A DNA stretch of 6,926 bases from Clostridiaceae bacterium (GCA_904501685.1 CAJGBX010000070.1:1-6926), one strand, 5' to 3'. Positions 1-6,616 are shown, counted from the first letter of the stretch. Numbers and translations are program-made. Notes: a model not told the origin generated them from the letters alone.

Positions 1-1865
1 TCGGTGGATTTTTTATTTTGTGCGGTTTCGGATACCTGTTTTTGCTCCCAAGCTTTCTGTGCTTTTTTTAAAGCATTAACATATTTTGATTCCAACCTAA
101 CAAGCTTAAAAGTAATTTCTTTGTTACCTTTGAGTTTTTCTTTTAACCAGGTAACGACATCAAGTATCGCTTGAATAAAAGCAGGTTTTTGTTTTGCTTC
201 GGCACGACTGATAAGAGTATCCAAAGTATGATTGCCTTTTTCAAACAAAACGTCACCGATGAAATTGGCATAAACTTCTTGTGTGGATTTATACGGACCT
301 TGTTTAATTCCGTATTTTTCTCTGGTCTTTCGTTCTTTTTTAGCAAGGTCCGAAACCATCTGGTCTACAGTTCGGGTTTTGTCTTTTGTCTCTTTCCTCA
401 ACCACAATTCAAATTCTTTGGAATCTCTGATTGCTTTCATAAGCTTTGAATAAGATTTAGGATTGGTTTCTGCAAACTCTGTCAATTCATGCTTTATGAT
501 AAATCCTAACGGGTGATGCTCCTTTGCAGTGCTTGTGTTTATCCAGATTTCACCTGTGCTTTCGTCAAAATATCCGTCTGGACTGAACAGTCTCCGCTTT
601 CCATCCTTGCCTTTTACCGATTTATCAAGGTTAGCAAACCTCACTTCTCGGCCGAACGCTTTACCTACCGATTTGATGAATTTTTGGTCATCTGTAAGCC
701 TTTCAAGTCCTCGAGCTTTAAAAGCCTCGTCTGCAAACCAATCAGCTTCCGGTCCCTCAGCCGAAACTTTAGGCAACACAGATTCACCTTCAGACATAAA
801 AGAAGCAGACTCCGAAAAGTCCGCCCCAATATCCTTATTAAATTTTCTGCTTGCCTCAACCACCGCGTTCCAGTCAGTAAACAACCCGTCAAACAAACTG
901 TTGGCAGCGTCCATATCGGTTGAGCAAAGCTGATTGACAACGGCTGTAATCTCACGCAAAAACGTTTTTGCAAAGTCTAAGTCGCTTATTTTTTCATCAA
1001 TATACGCGTCTCTTCCACCGTGTTCTGCTATTTCTTCTGCAGAAGCTCTTTTATCAATGATTTCTGCTGCAATTTTACGAGCAATTTTTTTATAACTTTC
1101 AGAATCCCAGTCAATATTATCCGCAATAACCGCCTCAAACTCAACATAAGCAGCATCACCTAAAATCATTTTCACGTGCACTATCTCATGAGCAGCAGCT
1201 TCTGCACCAGATTGCTTAAGTCCGTTGGAAATATATACAGTACCATCTGGCATAGTTAAAGCCGATGTCATAAATGTTGTGGTCTCACCGTCGTTGATTT
1301 CAATAACACCATCACAGAAGATAACCTTGGCACCAGCCTGCTTCATCATTTGAGTCGCACGGTAGCCGTTACTGTTATCTGCCTGCCCGGTAGTATATGC
1401 GGTATTGTACTTGCCGTTACTTAAATAATTCCGTACTTTTCCGTTGCCCGTTTTTCCAGTTCCTTGCGTTCTTCGGGCGAAAGATTCCGCATCTTCTCTC
1501 CGAGGGCTTTGAGTTTTGCTTTCTCTTCCGAAGTCATAGGAGGACCGTTCTTGATTACTTTCTGAGCTTCCTCCAACATTTCCTTGGTAATCAACATTTT
1601 CCTCACCTCTTACACTATTATACCCATTATACCCACTGCTGTCAACACCGACGGTGTTTTCACCGGCAAAAGATTCGTTTTGCGATGCATCCACTGTGTC
1701 GCTAATCCAATCCTCATGTTGGGCTGCAACCTCAATAGCTGTATCCGTTCCCTTTGCTTTATCGGTATCAAGTTCTCTGCCTTTGTGGGCATCAATAATA
1801 ATTCCCCAACTACTGAGAAGATTTTTTAGTTCAAACTTTTCTCTAACCTTTAAACTGTAAAATAT
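1..1865 (-). CDS. Large phage/mobile-element polyvalent-type protein with two metallopeptidase-like motifs; 5'-truncated and cut by the left edge (probable pseudogene)
   Basis: Reading the minus strand from 1865, the frame stays open for 621 codons to the window edge. It is bounded upstream by a TAA at 1866-1868. Residues 1-60 are hydrophilic and about 60-150 form a Ser/Gly/Asn/Arg-rich linker. Residues 169-230 end in a zinc-peptidase-like helix, AAAHEIVHVK (H226, E227, H230), after two beta-strand-like segments. A second unit begins near 430 (GYFDESTGEIWIN) and carries IIKHELTEF (H459, E460, E463), followed by EVYANFIGDVLF with E530. This order (strand pair, HE helix, then a downstream Glu helix) resembles metallopeptidase domains of large polyvalent proteins encoded by Firmicutes phages and conjugative elements. 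That is family knowledge recalled, not searched. No ATG, GTG or TTG occurs in the first 57 codons. The first GTG (1694-1692) and first ATG (1349-1347) lack a ribosome binding site, so the N-terminus seems lost. The open frame is certain, the family likely, and any peptidase activity unproven. Confidence 0.72.
   Translation of the reverse strand, partial: MFYSLKVREKFELKNLLSSWGIIIDAHKGRELDTDKAKGTDTAIEVAAQHEDWISDTVDASQNESFAGENTVGVDSSGYNGYNSVRGEENVDYQGNVGGSSESNQERSSYDFGRESKTQSPRREDAESFARRTQGTGKTGNGKVRNYLSNGKYNTAYTTGQADNSNGYRATQMMKQAGAKVIFCDGVIEINDGETTTFMTSALTMPDGTVYISNGLKQSGAEAAAHEIVHVKMILGDAAYVEFEAVIADNIDWDSESYKKIARKIAAEIIDKRASAEEIAEHGGRDAYIDEKISDLDFAKTFLREITAVVNQLCSTDMDAANSLFDGLFTDWNAVVEASRKFNKDIGADFSESASFMSEGESVLPKVSAEGPEADWFADEAFKARGLERLTDDQKFIKSVGKAFGREVRFANLDKSVKGKDGKRRLFSPDGYFDESTGEIWINTSTAKEHHPLGFIIKHELTEFAETNPKSYSKLMKAIRDSKEFELWLRKETKDKTRTVDQMVSDLAKKERKTREKYGIKQGPYKSTQEVYANFIGDVLFEKGNHTLDTLISRAEAKQKPAFIQAILDVVTWLKEKLKGNKEITFKLVRLESKYVNALKKAQKAWEQKQVSETAQNKKST
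1421..1597 (-). CDS. Possible small overlapping gene, 58-aa Lys/Glu-rich helical protein
   Basis: This ORF lies on the same strand as the large open frame but in another phase, inside that protein's low-complexity linker. It starts MLITKEMLEEAQKVI and ends EKYGII. Two amphipathic, charged helices are suggested, split by a NGPPMTSEE turn, and the second has the typical helix opening LSPEER. It has no signal peptide and no membrane segment. The ATG at 1597-1595 is preceded by GAGGTGA (1609-1603) with a 5-nt gap, one of the best ribosome binding sites in the window; a GTG three codons further upstream is the alternative start. I do not recognise the protein. For reality: the strong Shine-Dalgarno sequence and natural-looking composition. 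Against: purine-rich DNA readily gives Lys/Glu-rich shadow frames, and the surrounding frame is open throughout. Function is unknown. Confidence 0.38.
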   Translation of the reverse strand: MLITKEMLEEAQKVIKNGPPMTSEEKAKLKALGEKMRNLSPEERKELEKRATEKYGII

Positions 1866-1872
1866 TTAGCAC

Positions 1873-1901
1873 TTGTATTATTATGTATTTTCGAGTAAAA
1901 T
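1873..1901 (+). promoter_or_regulatory. Putative sigma-A promoter of the acyltransferase gene
   Basis: TTGTAT (1873-1878) and TAAAAT (1896-1901) are separated by 17 bases, about 44 bases upstream of the acyltransferase ATG. The -10 matches consensus at 5 of 6 positions, but the -35 only at TTG. The area is very AT-rich, so chance matches are common. No other candidate in the 1866-1944 gap is better. Confidence 0.35.
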
Positions 1902-1944
1902 AAAAATATATTTGTTGAATTTTTGTTGCTTAAAGGGGACTTTT

Positions 1945-3225
1945 ATGAAAATAAAAATCAAACATTTTCCATTTGATGAAGTTTTGAAAATTAAAAAGCC
2001 TCAATTCGGACGGCCTAAAAGACCGAATCTTCTGTTCAGAACTCTTATACGTTTACTGTCAATTCCTGATTTATTGGCAACACGCTTTAAATACACGAAA
2101 ATCAATATGGAAAACGCCGGTAACGGTCCATATTTGATTTTAATGAACCATTCAAGCTTTATTGATTTGGAAATTGCCTCCAAAATATTTTACCCTCACC
2201 CCTACTGTATCGTCAGCACTGTCGACGGATTTGTGGGTAAAAAATGGCTTATGCATCAAATTGGCTGTATTCCAACGCAAAAATACGTTACGGATCTAAA
2301 GCTTATAACCGATATTTTACACACCCTGCAGAAAAAGAAGACTTCGGTACTTATGTACCCCGAAGCAGGATACAGTTTTGACGGCACTGCAACGGCTTTG
2401 CCCCGCCGTTTAGGTACACTTTTAAAGAAGTTGAACGTACCTGTTTTGACAGTTATCACTGACGGTGCATTTTTACGCCAACCTTTATACAACTGTCTGA
2501 AAAAACGCAAAGTCAAGGTGACTGCGGAATTAAAATGCATTTTAACACCCGAAGAAATTGCAAAAAGTTCAATAGAAGAAATCGACCGAATAATCGATGA
2601 AGCATTTACATTTGATGCGTTTAAAAGCCAATTGGAAACTAAAACGGTAATTGACACCCCTGACCGTGCCGACGGTTTAGAAAGAATACTTTACAAATGT
2701 GCCGAGTGTGAAGCCGAAAACCAAATGGTTGGAAAAGGCATTACCCTCACCTGTAAGAACTGCGGTAAATCTTATGAAATGGATATTTACGGCCGGTTGA
2801 AAGCTGTAGACGGTAAAACTAAATTCTCACATATTCCCGATTGGTACAATTGGGAGCGCGAATGTGTCCGTCAAGAAATAATTGACGGCAAGTATAATCT
2901 CGACTGTGACGTTGAAATTGGCATAATTGCCGACACAAAGGCACTTTATATAGTAGGTGACGGCACCTTAAAGCATAATGAAAACGGTTTTACACTTACC
3001 GGTTGTGACGGCAGGTTAGAATACAGTCAGCCACCTACTGCTTCGTTCGGGCTTAACGCCGACTATTATTGGTATGAAATCGGCGACGTAATTTCAATCG
3101 GCAATAAAGAAAGACTTTTTTATTGTTTCCCGAAAACAAACATTTCTGTAGCCAAAGCCCGCTTAGCCCACGAGGAATTATATAAAATCAAAAGCTCTCA
3201 AAGGCATAAAAAAATCACAGTCTGA
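1945..3225 (+). CDS. PlsC-type 1-acyl-glycerol-3-phosphate acyltransferase fused to a zinc ribbon and a C-terminal domain of unknown function
   Basis: The 426-residue protein probably transfers an acyl chain to a lysophospholipid such as lysophosphatidate, at the inner face of the cytoplasmic membrane. The PlsC/LPLAT domain spans about residues 35-235. It has the catalytic NHSSFID motif (H69, D74 of H-x4-D) and the substrate-binding block YPEAG at 138-142, a variant of the usual PEG motif. A zinc ribbon follows, with two CxxC pairs (C252/C255 and C270/C273, 14 residues between them). Residues about 290-426 form a Trp/Tyr-rich, probably beta-rich domain (SQPPTASFG, DYYWYEIGDV) ending in a short helix; I cannot name it. 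The ATG at 1945 was chosen because AAAGGGGA (1932-1939) precedes it; the frame extends to a TTG at 1873 with no ribosome binding site. Typical PlsC proteins are about 200-250 residues, so this is a long multidomain form. The gene stands alone, converging on the SulP gene. Acyltransferase family is confident; exact substrate is not. Confidence 0.88.
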   Translation: MKIKIKHFPFDEVLKIKKPQFGRPKRPNLLFRTLIRLLSIPDLLATRFKYTKINMENAGNGPYLILMNHSSFIDLEIASKIFYPHPYCIVSTVDGFVGKKWLMHQIGCIPTQKYVTDLKLITDILHTLQKKKTSVLMYPEAGYSFDGTATALPRRLGTLLKKLNVPVLTVITDGAFLRQPLYNCLKKRKVKVTAELKCILTPEEIAKSSIEEIDRIIDEAFTFDAFKSQLETKTVIDTPDRADGLERILYKCAECEAENQMVGKGITLTCKNCGKSYEMDIYGRLKAVDGKTKFSHIPDWYNWERECVRQEIIDGKYNLDCDVEIGIIADTKALYIVGDGTLKHNENGFTLTGCDGRLEYSQPPTASFGLNADYYWYEIGDVISIGNKERLFYCFPKTNISVAKARLAHEELYKIKSSQRHKKITV

Positions 3226-3240
3226 CGACTGTGATTTTTT
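3209..3240. terminator. Bidirectional intrinsic terminator between convergent acyltransferase and SulP genes
   Basis: The arms 3209-3222 and 3227-3240 are perfectly complementary over 14 pairs (core ATCACAGTC/GACTGTGAT flanked by A-run/T-run), with a 4-base loop. The A-tract and T-tract give a U-run to transcripts from either side. The acyltransferase stop codon TGA (3223-3225) lies in the loop, so its last four codons are in the stem. The SulP stop codon begins 1 base beyond the other arm. Confidence 0.92.
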
Positions 3241-3241
3241 G

Positions 3242-4519
3242 TTATTTCTTAATTAATTTTTTAACAAGAACAATTGCAAAATGCAATAAAAGGCCAACGA
3301 CGATAGCTACAACCAAATCGAAAGCAACAGTTAAAACAAATGTAAGCACCAAAACAACAATGTCATACCATTTTTCGGTTTTAACGATTTTCAAAAAGCT
3401 TCGCCATTCACTCATATTGTAGGCAACCATAAAGAGAATTGCGGCGATTGCCGGCATAGGAATAAGCTTTGCCAACGGCAAAAGGAATAATATTACCAGC
3501 AAAAGTACAACGGCATGCACCATACCTGCAACGGGAGTTTTACCTCCGTTTTTGGCATTGGCTGCAGTTCTCGCAATTGCACCGGTAGCAGGTATTCCTC
3601 CAAACATTACCGAAAGCATATTGCCTGCACCCTGAGCTACCAATTCTGCATTTGGATTATGCTTTGCATCAACCATTTTATCGGCAACAACGCAGGAAAG
3701 CAGTGACTCTATTGCGGCTAAAATTGCAATAGTAAACGCATCGGGCAAAACAGCTAACGCCTTATCAGCACTAAAATCCAAGCCTGCTAAGGTAAATTCC
3801 GGAAAACCAGCCTTGATATTTGGATAAAGTCCGCCGATGGTTGCCACATTATCACTGAAAATAGGAATAAACTTGACCAAAAGTACACTTACGATAACCG
3901 CAATAAGTGACGGCGGTACTCTTTTTTCAATTTTTGGGTATACAATCAAAATTGCAAGGCAGATAACACCGATAACCAAAGACTCTAACGAAAATGTACC
4001 GATTGCATTTATATTAGCCTCGACCTTTTCAAAGGTTTCGACCGCTTTTGTTCCGGGTACATATGTAAGACCTAAAAAGTCCTTTATCTGACCCAAGAAA
4101 ATAGTGACTGCAATACCCGAAGTGAAGCCGACAGTAATAGTAGTAGGAACATATTTAATAAGTCCGCCTAATTTGCAAACACCCATAATAACAAGTATTA
4201 TACCTGCCATAAGTGTTGCTAAAATCAAGCCTTGCATACCCTGTGATGCAATTACTCCTGCGACAATCGTGGCAAATGCTGCGGTAGGACCGGCAATTTG
4301 GATATTACTGCCGCCTAAAAGTGATACAGTAAAGCCTGCAAAAATAGCGGTATAAATACCCTGCTGAGGCTCGGCACCCGATGCCAAGGCTAATGCAATT
4401 GACAACGGTAAGGCAATAATTGCAACGATTAAGCCTGCAATTAAGTCTTTCACAAACTGCTGACAAGAATAGTCCTTCAAGGCTGAAAAGAACTTCGGTT
4501 TTAAATAAAACTCCTTCAA
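3242..4519 (-). CDS. SulP-family anion transporter (sulfate permease or bicarbonate transporter type) lacking a STAS domain
   Basis: This 425-residue integral membrane protein should move an inorganic anion (sulfate, bicarbonate or similar) across the cytoplasmic membrane. The sequence shows many hydrophobic segments. The SulP N-terminal signature covers about residues 29-90, including ALPLSIALALASGAEP and GSNIQIAGPTAAF. The conserved second-half core runs from about 268 to 332, with ESLLSCVVAD, NAELVAQGAGN and GGIPATGAIARTAANAKNGG. Most SulP proteins have 500 or more residues and a cytoplasmic STAS domain after the last helix; this one ends at VKKLIKK with no STAS. The start is TTG (4519-4517): an in-frame TGA at 4528-4526 excludes anything longer, and AGGGG lies 10 bases upstream. 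It is downstream of groESL on the same strand but behind a terminator and its own candidate promoter. The transported anion cannot be told from sequence. Confidence 0.92.
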   Translation of the reverse strand: MKEFYLKPKFFSALKDYSCQQFVKDLIAGLIVAIIALPLSIALALASGAEPQQGIYTAIFAGFTVSLLGGSNIQIAGPTAAFATIVAGVIASQGMQGLILATLMAGIILVIMGVCKLGGLIKYVPTTITVGFTSGIAVTIFLGQIKDFLGLTYVPGTKAVETFEKVEANINAIGTFSLESLVIGVICLAILIVYPKIEKRVPPSLIAVIVSVLLVKFIPIFSDNVATIGGLYPNIKAGFPEFTLAGLDFSADKALAVLPDAFTIAILAAIESLLSCVVADKMVDAKHNPNAELVAQGAGNMLSVMFGGIPATGAIARTAANAKNGGKTPVAGMVHAVVLLLVILFLLPLAKLIPMPAIAAILFMVAYNMSEWRSFLKIVKTEKWYDIVVLVLTFVLTVAFDLVVAIVVGLLLHFAIVLVKKLIKK

Positions 4520-4530
4520 AACAACTCATC

Positions 4531-4535
4531 CCCTA
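4531..4535 (-). promoter_or_regulatory. Ribosome binding site supporting the TTG start of the SulP gene
   Basis: On the minus strand AGGGG ends 10 bases before the TTG start. It directly abuts an out-of-frame ATG (4529-4527), which is too close to be served by it and opens an unrelated frame. The stronger AAGGAG at 4516-4511 lies inside the coding start and is not at a useful distance from any later in-frame start. Confidence 0.5.
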
Positions 4536-4545
4536 AAAATAATCA

Positions 4546-4584
4546 AAAACCGTTACAAAATATACCATACTTTGCAACGGTTTT
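4546..4584 (-). terminator. groL: Intrinsic terminator of the groESL operon
   Basis: The arms 4571-4584 and 4546-4559 pair over 14 positions (AAAACCGTTGCAAA with TTTGTAACGGTTTT, including one G-U pair), enclosing an 11-base loop. On the minus strand the hairpin begins 28 bases after the groL stop codon, and its distal arm ends in a T-run. It overlaps a candidate promoter for the SulP gene. Confidence 0.75.
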
Positions 4585-4587
4585 CAA
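4559..4587 (-). promoter_or_regulatory. Sigma-A-type promoter of the SulP gene, nested in the groESL terminator
   Basis: On the minus strand TTGAAA (4587-4582) and TATATT (4564-4559) are separated by exactly 17 bases, and TGG immediately before the -10 gives an extended -10 (TGnTATATT). The predicted transcription start is near 4552, giving a leader of about 33 bases to the TTG start. The -35 overlaps one hairpin arm and the -10 overlaps the loop and the other arm. Confidence 0.6.
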
Positions 4588-4612
4588 TAATTATTTATTG
4601 TTTTTTAAGAAA

Positions 4613-6247
4613 TTAATACATTCCGCCGGCACCGGCAGCTGCAGCAGCGGCTGCGGCATCAGCCTTCGGATCGGGCTTGTCGGCTACAATGGATTCAGTA
4701 GTGAGCACCATAGCTGCAACTGACGCTGCATTCTGCAATGCAGAACGGGTAACCTTAGTCGGGTCAACAATACCGGCCTCCAACATATCGGTGTAAACCT
4801 CACTGTAAGCGTCAAAGCCGTAATTAGCCTTGCCTGAGCAAACAATCTTATCAACAATAACCGAGCCTTCAAGACCTGCATTAAATGCAATCTGTCTGAT
4901 AGGTGCTTCCAAGGCGGCTAAAACGATAGCAATACCGGTCTTAACATCTCCCTCGGCAGTACCCATAAGCTCCTTAACCGAATTGATGGCGTTTACTAAT
5001 GCAACACCGCCTCCGGCTACGATACCCTCTTCAACTGCGGCCTTAGTAGCAGCAAGAGCATCCTCAATACGAAGCTTTTTATCCTTCATTTCAACCTCGG
5101 TAGCTGCACCTACCTTGATTACTGCAACACCGCCGGACAATTTAGCCAAACGCTCCTGCAGCTTTTCGCGGTCAAACTCAGAGGTGGTAGTTTCAATCTG
5201 CTTTCTGATCTGACCGATACGAGCCTTGATATCCTCGCTCTTACCTGCACCATCAACTATAATGGTGTTTTCCTTGCCGATTTTAACCTGACGTGCACGA
5301 CCAAGCATATCAATAGAGGTGTCCTTAAGCTCAAAACCAAGCTCACTCGATACAACCTGACCACCGGTTAAAATTGCAATATCCTGAAGCATTTCTTTTC
5401 TTCTGTCGCCGAAGCCGGGAGCCTTAACTGCTACGCAGGTAAAGGTGCCGCGAAGCTTGTTAACTATAAGGGTTGACAATGCCTCACCCTCAACATCCTC
5501 AGCAACGATAACCAACTTACCGCCGCCTTGAACCATCTGCTCCAAGAGGGGTAAAATTTCCTGAATATTAGAAATCTTCTTATCGGTAATAAGAATGAAC
5601 GGGTCATCCAAAACAGCTTCCATTTTGTCTGTATCGGTAGCCATATAAGGAGTAATGTATCCGCGGTCAAACTGCATACCCTCAACAACCTCGGAATAGG
5701 TTTCGGCAGTTTTTGACTCCTCAACGGTAATAACTCCGTCACTTGATACCTTATCCATAGCCTCGGCAATCAGCTTACCAATAAACTCATCACCTGCGGA
5801 AATAGTGGCAACACGTGCAATATCATCTGCACCGTTAACCTTTTTAGAATTGCCGACAACGGTTTTAACGGCGGTATCTACAGCCATGCTGATACCCTTT
5901 TTCAGAACCATCGGATTAGCACCTGCGGCAACGTTCTTCATTCCCTCGCGGATTAAAGCCTGAGCCAAAACAGTAGCGGTAGTTGTACCGTCACCTGCAC
6001 AATCGTTAGTCTTAGTAGCAACCTCTTTTACAAGGCTTGCACCCATATTTTCAAACGGATTGTCTAATTCAATATCCTTAGCAATGGTAACACCGTCATT
6101 GGTAATAAGCGGTGCACCGAATTTTTTGTCTAAAACAACATTTCTGCCCTTAGGTCCCAAAGTAACCTTAACGGCATCAGCAAGCTTATCAACGCCTGCC
6201 TGAAGTGCTTTTCTGGCGTCCTCGCCAAAAAGAATTTCCTTAGCCAT
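4613..6247 (-). CDS. groL: Chaperonin GroEL (Hsp60)
   Basis: The 544-residue protein is the ATP-driven subunit of the 14-mer cytosolic chaperonin that folds non-native proteins together with GroES. It is full length. ATP-site residues are visible: TLGPKGRNVVLD at 29-40, D51 in TNDGVT, and D86 in the AGDGTTTAT loop. D396 in IEDALAAT corresponds to the catalytic aspartate D398 of E. coli, and the chaperonin signature AAVEEGIVAGGG is at 403-414. The apical domain lies at about 190-375. The C-terminus is an Ala-rich tail ending GAGGMY, the usual flexible Gly/Met tail that projects into the cavity. A strong ribosome binding site, AGGAGGT (6261-6255), precedes the ATG. It is the second gene of the groS-groL operon, 16 bases after groS, and should share that gene's HrcA/CIRCE control. 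No damage or missing key residue was seen. Confidence 0.99.
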   Translation of the reverse strand: MAKEILFGEDARKALQAGVDKLADAVKVTLGPKGRNVVLDKKFGAPLITNDGVTIAKDIELDNPFENMGASLVKEVATKTNDCAGDGTTTATVLAQALIREGMKNVAAGANPMVLKKGISMAVDTAVKTVVGNSKKVNGADDIARVATISAGDEFIGKLIAEAMDKVSSDGVITVEESKTAETYSEVVEGMQFDRGYITPYMATDTDKMEAVLDDPFILITDKKISNIQEILPLLEQMVQGGGKLVIVAEDVEGEALSTLIVNKLRGTFTCVAVKAPGFGDRRKEMLQDIAILTGGQVVSSELGFELKDTSIDMLGRARQVKIGKENTIIVDGAGKSEDIKARIGQIRKQIETTTSEFDREKLQERLAKLSGGVAVIKVGAATEVEMKDKKLRIEDALAATKAAVEEGIVAGGGVALVNAINSVKELMGTAEGDVKTGIAIVLAALEAPIRQIAFNAGLEGSVIVDKIVCSGKANYGFDAYSEVYTDMLEAGIVDPTKVTRSALQNAASVAAMVLTTESIVADKPDPKADAAAAAAAAGAGGMY

Positions 6248-6263
6248 TTTAAAAACCTCCTAA

Positions 6264-6548
6264 TTACTCAACAATAGCAAGAATGTCCGACTGACGTACA
6301 ATACTGTACTCAACACCGTCAAGCTTGACAGGAGAGCCTGAGTACTGAGCAGTTATAACCCTGTCACCGACCTTAACATACATCTTAACCTCGTTACCAT
6401 CAACAATGCCGCCGGGACCGACAGCAGTAACCTCAGAAATCTGAGGCTTTTCCTTAGCTGAGCCTGCAAGAATGATACCGCTCTGGGTAGTTTCCTCTGC
6501 CTCAACCGCCTTAATAACAACGCGGTCCAATAAAGGCTTAATAGTCAT
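6264..6548 (-). CDS. groS: Co-chaperonin GroES (Hsp10)
   Basis: The 94-residue protein forms the heptameric lid that closes the GroEL cavity and triggers substrate release. The N-terminal IKPLLDRVVIK strand is typical. The mobile loop at about 17-34 contains the GroEL-binding hydrophobic tripeptide I25-I26-L27, after TTQSG. VGPGG and VKVGDRVI follow, and the protein ends in the usual SDILAIVE strand. Its length is normal for the family. AGGAGGT (6562-6556) lies 7 bases before the ATG. It is the first gene of the operon, directly behind a CIRCE operator, so repression by HrcA with derepression under heat or misfolding stress is expected. Confidence 0.99.
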   Translation of the reverse strand: MTIKPLLDRVVIKAVEAEETTQSGIILAGSAKEKPQISEVTAVGPGGIVDGNEVKMYVKVGDRVITAQYSGSPVKLDGVEYSIVRQSDILAIVE

Positions 6549-6584
6549 AATAATTACCTCCTGTAATTTATTATTATCATCTAA

Positions 6585-6611
6585 TTAGCACTCTTGACCT
6601 TTGAGTGCTAG
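6585..6611. promoter_or_regulatory. CIRCE operator (HrcA binding site)
   Basis: TTAGCACTC (6585-6593), nine bases, then GAGTGCTAG (6603-6611). This matches the CIRCE consensus TTAGCACTC-N9-GAGTGCTAA at all but the last base. It sits between the groS promoter and start codon, over the predicted transcription start, the standard place for HrcA repression of groESL in Firmicutes. Confidence 0.97.
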
Positions 6612-6616
6612 TTAAT

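Noticed and set aside
513..933. Two overlapping plus-strand ORFs of about 135 codons
   Set aside because: They are antisense to the 621-codon frame, which has recognisable motifs here. Composition is atypical and there are no good start signals.
1617..1634. Two tandem copies of ATTATACCC
   Set aside because: Only two 9-base units, encoding a repeated Gly-Tyr-Asn in the linker. Too short to call a functional repeat.
1610..1795. 61-codon ORF on the minus strand directly upstream of, and in phase with, the 58-aa ORF
   Set aside because: It lacks a ribosome binding site, its composition is unlike a natural protein, and it lies in another frame of the long open frame. Treated as a shadow.
1840..1900. 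Possible attachment site or terminal repeat at the end of the mobile-element remnant
   Set aside because: Only one end of the element is in the window and no matching copy was found, so a duplication cannot be shown.
4511..4516. AAGGAG on the minus strand as a ribosome binding site for a later SulP start
   Set aside because: The next in-frame starts are roughly 30 or more bases further on, too far to use it.
4305..4529. 74-codon minus-strand ORF starting at ATG 4529 next to AGGGG
   Set aside because: AGGGG abuts the ATG with no spacing, and the frame overlaps the clear SulP coding sequence. The protein shows no sensible features.
4830..5213. 127-codon plus-strand ORF
   Set aside because: It is antisense to groL, a common artefact of that gene's codon usage.
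5464..5769. 101-codon minus-strand ORF inside groL
   Set aside because: It is a frame shadow of groL, rich in Arg/Leu/Trp, with no start signal.
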